Source: Chlorops oryzae
Lineage: Eukaryota > Arthropoda > Insecta > Diptera > Chloropidae
Assembly: GCA_020466095.1 (NCBI GenBank)
Contig: CM035807.1
Span: 34,600,039 to 34,664,038, forward strand
DNA length: 64,000 bases
Direction: 5' to 3'
The notes under the pieces were generated by a model, which saw only the letters and a program-made list of their open reading frames with translations, was not told the DNA's origin and ran no database searches. Shown in pieces: positions 59,789 to 64,000 of the stretch. A program made the position numbers and the translations under genes. Positions within the stretch are counted from its first letter, which is position 1; the number at the start of each line of letters is the position of its first letter.

Positions 59789-62144
59789 ATTCGCAGCGCA
59801 ACAAATATATTAAATTGAATGAAAATCGAACTAGTGCTGAACATACAACAACGTCAACAAATTGATTGACAAAGATATAATTGATATAAATCTTTCATCT
59901 TGCATGAACATTCGAACGTAATTCATTTGTTTCTGGTGACGTGAGTAGTCACGTTAAGCAAAGCATCTTCAAAGTTACTGCAGGGTTGTATAAGGAATAT
60001 ACATTACTCATACGTACCATGTCCCTGAAAAACCAAAACCCCACCTAAATATTTTTCTGTGTACGCGCCTGCTTTCTACCTTCCATCATTACTCTTGTCG
60101 AATCTAGTCTATTCGAATAGGCTTGACATCAGTCTCTATATCACCTTTTATGGGACATTTTTGAAGGTAAGTGTCGGGTTTTTCCATATAAAAATCCATA
60201 AAATAGAACAATGTGTTTCTGTTGTTGCCGTGAGAAATGACACAAATTTTTGTTATTGGTACAAATGCGTTGTGTTCGGCGTGTAGGAGGTTTTGTTTTT
60301 TTTTTGTGTATCGAGCCAACACAAGCGACGTTTATGATTGATCTGACAAGTGTTTGAACGCAGAATCTTAAGCCATAAAAAACTTAATCTGCTTTCTGTC
60401 GAATCATTGCCAAAATGTCAATTGATGTCAATTGCGCTGACAATGCAAAAAAAAAAAGTAATGAAAACAACAACAAAAAACAATTGATTAAAAGATTGAC
60501 TTGCGATTAAATTGCCATCACAAGCAAAAAACATTCGAGCGTAATTTAACCTCTTTCAATAAACTCACTCAAGAGTGCCGGAGGACTTTCGATGAGTGTC
60601 TGATTTAAAGGGAATTTAATGAAAAATAAACAAACACGAATTTTTCAATTCATTATTAATTGTAAATTCGAACACAGAATGCCTTTTCACCTTTTGGGTT
60701 TTCATACCGCCGCCCCCGCGCCCGCTTCCAATCGATCCTAATAAACCAACGAAATCAAAGTAACTCGGAGCTCACAGCGTGACTTTCGTATTATTACTGT
60801 GGAATTATATTGCACGAATAATTATTGGAATTAAAAAAAAATCGATTTAATTTCAGCTTGAAAATTTACTGCGCTAAAATATTCAGATCATCCTGCGTTG
60901 TCATTACGAAATCCCTGCTGATTTCACTTTCACTTGATTGTAATGAGAGAGACTCTCACGACGATGTACACCGCCAATGATTTCGATTTTTTTTTTTCTA
61001 ATTTTTTATTTATCTATCCGAAATTCTTCTAATAATTGAAATGATTTATTTCTTCAATTTATTGTTTTACGAATTCCTTTCACAACCTTCATCCACAAAT
61101 CGCAGCGTCTATGTTGGCTTCCTTTCCTCCTTGCTGGCTTGCTGGCTTTTATTCCGCCTCCCCTGACAGCACTCGAATAAACAAAAGAACACAAAAAAAT
61201 AATAATAATAATAATAACAAAAAATAATGAAAAGTAAAACGAAAATCTAGGTTTTCATAACATTCTTTCGCTTTGGTTACCGAAAAATCAATTCGCTGCG
61301 CATTGTTTTCAATATTTTTAGACAAAATTCATTCGGAACGCACGAGCGTTTGTTTATTCAACTGTAACTGTAGCTGAATCCAATATCTGCTTGCGGCAAT
61401 AAACAAAAAAAAAATGTTTTCCTCTTCGTTTCCTTTGTTTTTTTTTTTTTTGTTTTGTGTGTATGGAATAGAGGTAATTAATTTCGAAGGAATGCGAGCA
61501 TTTGACTGAGACGTCAAAATATTGAATTTCCTTTTCTTTTTGTTTTTCACTAATTCGCATGATTTTACCTGAATACTGCTGCGGAGAATCGCTTCCAGTC
61601 ATTTGATCTGAGGAACTTTTGACAACGGAAAACTCTTGAGCTTTATTTCATAACAACGACAAAACAATGAAAACATTTAAACTTAATGCCTACGAATATT
61701 TGGAAAATTAATTCGTAGCTTGCCGAACGGCATGAGGACATTGAAAGCAGCCAATTTGTAAGGGAAGGCTATTACAATATTTTCGATTCAGTTGCTTTGA
61801 TGTATTCAAGATTTCCAGCAAACAAAGACATTTTTAAGCACTCTTATAATATGCCTAATAGAAGCATTAAGCCGGGATGCCACAATTTTTTCTCATGAGA
61901 TCGCAATACAATTTTTCAGTGGACTTTGACCTTCTGAACTCCAAAAAAATATTAAAAAATTATTTTTGGATGCATTTTTTTATATTAATTTTTTTTTTTT
62001 GTCAAGGGGGTATTGTAGATTTTTCGAGGAGAACTCTACAGTACATATACCGTTTAAATTAAAAGACACAAAGATTTTTAGAGAAAATTAATGAACTCTT
62101 TTCTTTCATCGGCATCTAAAAAATCGATCGCAAACAGATAATAG
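59789..62144. other. Unassigned interval
   Basis: No gene recognised. Simple repeats: a run of A at 60446-60456, (AAT)n near 61198-61215, and several poly-T runs. A CCGCCGCCCCCGCGCCCGC patch (60708-60726) is the most GC-rich stretch in this part. Confidence 0.45.
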
Positions 62145-62282
62145 ATATTTTCGATACAAGTGTCGAAATGAAGCTTTTTTTTTGCACGAGTGGTAAATGT
62201 TGTAAAACGAAGGGCAGCCGCGTTTAACAATACCACGAGTGCGAAAAAAGCTGAGTTTCGACACGAGAGCCGAATAATATTT
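62145..62282. mobile_element. Hairpin MITE, ~138 bp
   Basis: The left arm (TGTCGAAATGAAGC, a T-run, then GCACGAGTGGTAAATGTT) from 62161 pairs with the right arm (AACAATACCACGAGTGCG, AAAAAGCTGAGTTTCGACA) ending 62263. Weaker pairing extends outwards to about 62145-62282. The folded RNA or DNA would be a long imperfect hairpin. Confidence 0.7.
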
Positions 62283-62511
62283 TATGCAATAAGATTTCAA
62301 ATTGGATTTTAACTAAATTTAAGAGAACGTATTTTTTTTTTGTGAAGATTTTTTTTATTTTGATTTGACAGATTCATACTTTGAAATTCTTTATTATACA
62401 ATTTCGTAGTATGTAGTATTATTGCACGCCTTAAAATTCATTATTACAAACCATGTAGTATGCCATGCTTTTTGTTTGTATAAACTATACTTTCTCAAAA
62501 CTAGTGTCATA

Positions 62512-62632
62512 TTAGGTCTGTTCCCGTACTGCACGAAACTGCCCAAAACTGCCAAATTTTTTTAAACTGTATGAAAATTGGGCAAAATTGGGCAGTTTTG
62601 AGCAGTTTCGTGCAGTACGGGAACAGACCTAA
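62512..62632. mobile_element. Hairpin MITE, 121 bp, TA target duplication
   Basis: The first 42 bases (TTAGGTCTGTTCCCGTACTG, CACGAAACTGCCCAAAACTG, CC) are repeated in inverted orientation at the right end with one mismatch. TA flanks both sides (62510-62511 and 62633-62634). TTAGGT ends next to TA recall mariner-type MITEs. The loop is ~37 bp. Confidence 0.85.
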
Positions 62633-62655
62633 TATGCTTCATTATGATTTTAAAA

Positions 62656-62687
62656 TCGACATCATAATAGGCTCATTATGATGTCGA
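62656..62687. repeat. Perfect 13-bp stem hairpin
   Basis: TCGACATCATAAT (62656-62668) and ATTATGATGTCGA (62675-62687) are exact inverted copies separated by six bases. It lies 24 bp after the hairpin MITE at 62512-62632. Confidence 0.75.
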
Positions 62688-63050
62688 ATTGCATAAAAAG
62701 ATTTTTTTGAATTTTTTATTTAAAATTTGATCTTTTTCAAACAAAATAAAATATGAGTCCTTAAAATCTATGCATAAATAGCAAAGTTAAAATTTTCGAA
62801 GTGAGGGACTAAAAGCAAAATAAGCAATGAAAATGACAAACTTAAGCCTTGTACCAAAAACAAGTTGCATACTTTAAAGCGTACACACTATCAGCACATC
62901 AATACCGGGGTACATTTCGCAGATCGAGGGATTTGAGCCTTAAAAGAATAATTCTCGCCCAATATCCTTTTTTAGGTTTCTATAATAATAATCTGTAGGG
63001 AAAATAGGCTGATCAACGTTTAGTGATTTTTCCATACATTTCAGTTTTTA

Positions 63051-63474
63051 CCCTGCAGTAATATGAACTGACCCAAGTGCAGCCTTCGGTCAGTCCCTTA
63101 TGTTACCAGTACTAGTCGCCTCATAATACCACTTCTAATGTATTCAACTGACCTTTTTAACATGGGCCTGTCATTGAAGAGGGACTAGTCTGCAAAACGA
63201 CTGACCGTAGGTCAGTTTTTTTTGGGTCAATTGTCGTAATTTTGTCTAGTCTGAGGATAGTCAAATAAGGAATATAAAAAACCAATTTCTTATATACAAT
63301 ATATTCTAAGTTTATGAAAGTGTCATCTACAGACTACACTTTAACCCTCCCGTTTATTACTGACCGCTGGCTAGCCGAATTCGATGGAGCGAACTGCCAT
63401 AATATAACCGGTACGATTTGGACCGGTCAAAGGCCAGCCCTTCTTAGGAAATTGACCGGCTCATTACTGTAGGG
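63051..63474. mobile_element. TA-type MITE, 424 bp, rich in TGACC/GGTCA
   Basis: CCCTGCAGTAATATGAACTG at 63051 and the inverted ATTACTGTAGGG ending 63474, with TA on both sides (63049-63050 and 63475-63476). Inside, the motif TGACC or its complement recurs many times, for example ACTGACCGTAGGTCAGT (63201-63217), GGACCGGTCAAAGG and ATTGACCGG. The repeats look like a transposase-binding array. Non-coding. Confidence 0.75.
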
Positions 63475-63476
63475 TA

Positions 63477-64000
63477 GTAAACGAATCCTTCCATAAGAAT
63501 GTGATCCATAAAGAGAAAACACATCATAAGATTGTTTTCCTCCAGTAAAAATGAGGTTAATTTGCTAAAAAAAGAGTACACGTGGCTTAAAATTGGGTGA
63601 CAAATCGAAATTTACAATGTTCCCGCTTGGGAAACTCGACTGTAGTCTAAGCGCCAACAAAAGGTCTAGTATACGTACAATCGAAAGGAAGTAAATGATT
63701 TAGTGCTCTATTTCCAATGCGGCAAAAACGGAATTATTGATCTCCAATCAATTACTGTACTTAAATTTGGAAGTGCTTCGAGCAAGTAAGCCAAAAACAA
63801 GGTAACTACAACTGATATATCTTTGACTAGTTGGGTTGCCGCTCGAATGTGTTTGATTTCATTGCAGGATAATTTAACTTAATTTAGTCCTTCTGAGAAA
63901 AGCGCTTTGAAGCTCTTGCTCTCTTGGCAGCATTACATTGCAGAATCGCGGAATAATTAACGATCTTCTTATTCTTTATTGAGTCATTTTAGCTAAAAGC
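63477..64000. other. Unassigned interval to window end
   Basis: No gene or repeat end recognised. Confidence 0.4.

Overview
This is AT-rich eukaryotic DNA from an insect, most likely a higher fly (Brachycera). Grounds: a mariner pseudogene closely resembling Himar1 of the irritans subfamily, a tRNA-derived SINE whose 3' tail I recognise as a motif common in higher-fly non-coding DNA, abundant (CA)n, (TC)n, (CAA)n and CATACATA-type simple repeats, and no bacterial gene organisation. Family level (for example Tephritidae versus Calyptratae) cannot be settled from the sequence alone. The window reads as intergenic or long-intron DNA. I found no complete host gene, no rRNA, no functional tRNA and no CRISPR array.

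Layout. 0-7 kb: two direct copies of a ~1 kb sequence about 2.5 kb apart, a decayed Himar1-like mariner whose end coincides with the edge of the second copy, three tRNA-related sequences (one a SINE with a 14-bp target duplication), and two inverted-repeat (MITE-like) elements. 8.5-10.3 kb: a candidate TATA promoter plus first exon with a splice donor, followed by a second, much younger mariner of 1286 bp whose transposase is open except for one extra base in a homopolymer. 10.9-16.1 kb: an inverted-repeat element, a 913-bp element with a perfect 8-bp target duplication (hAT-like) carrying a (TC)n tract and a nested smaller element, and the first member of a MITE family seen again at 34.5 and 42.5 kb. 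16-33 kb: mostly unassigned DNA with simple repeats, a 724-bp TA-type MITE at 20.8 kb, an 892-bp PIF/Harbinger-like element with another element nested in it at 27.1 kb, and an 18-bp minisatellite at 28.1 kb. 33-43 kb: a 150-bp pogo-like MITE, nested MITEs, and a candidate coding exon on the minus strand near 42.1-42.3 kb preceded by a good splice acceptor. 43-64 kb: a CTAG-rich element at 48.5-49.1 kb, a second PIF/Harbinger-like element, a second decayed Himar1-like mariner, a ~2.7 kb-period tandem duplication (52.8-57.9 kb), a 10-bp-period TGCATATT array folded into a palindrome, a fourth tRNA-related sequence, two hairpin elements plus a short hairpin at 62.1-62.7 kb, and a TA-type MITE at 63.1-63.5 kb.

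The main content is therefore a dense, nested record of DNA-transposon and SINE insertions. Nothing here works together as a pathway. The most unusual items are the almost intact mariner, the CTAG element, the palindromic TGCATATT array and two open stretches that look coding but that I cannot name.
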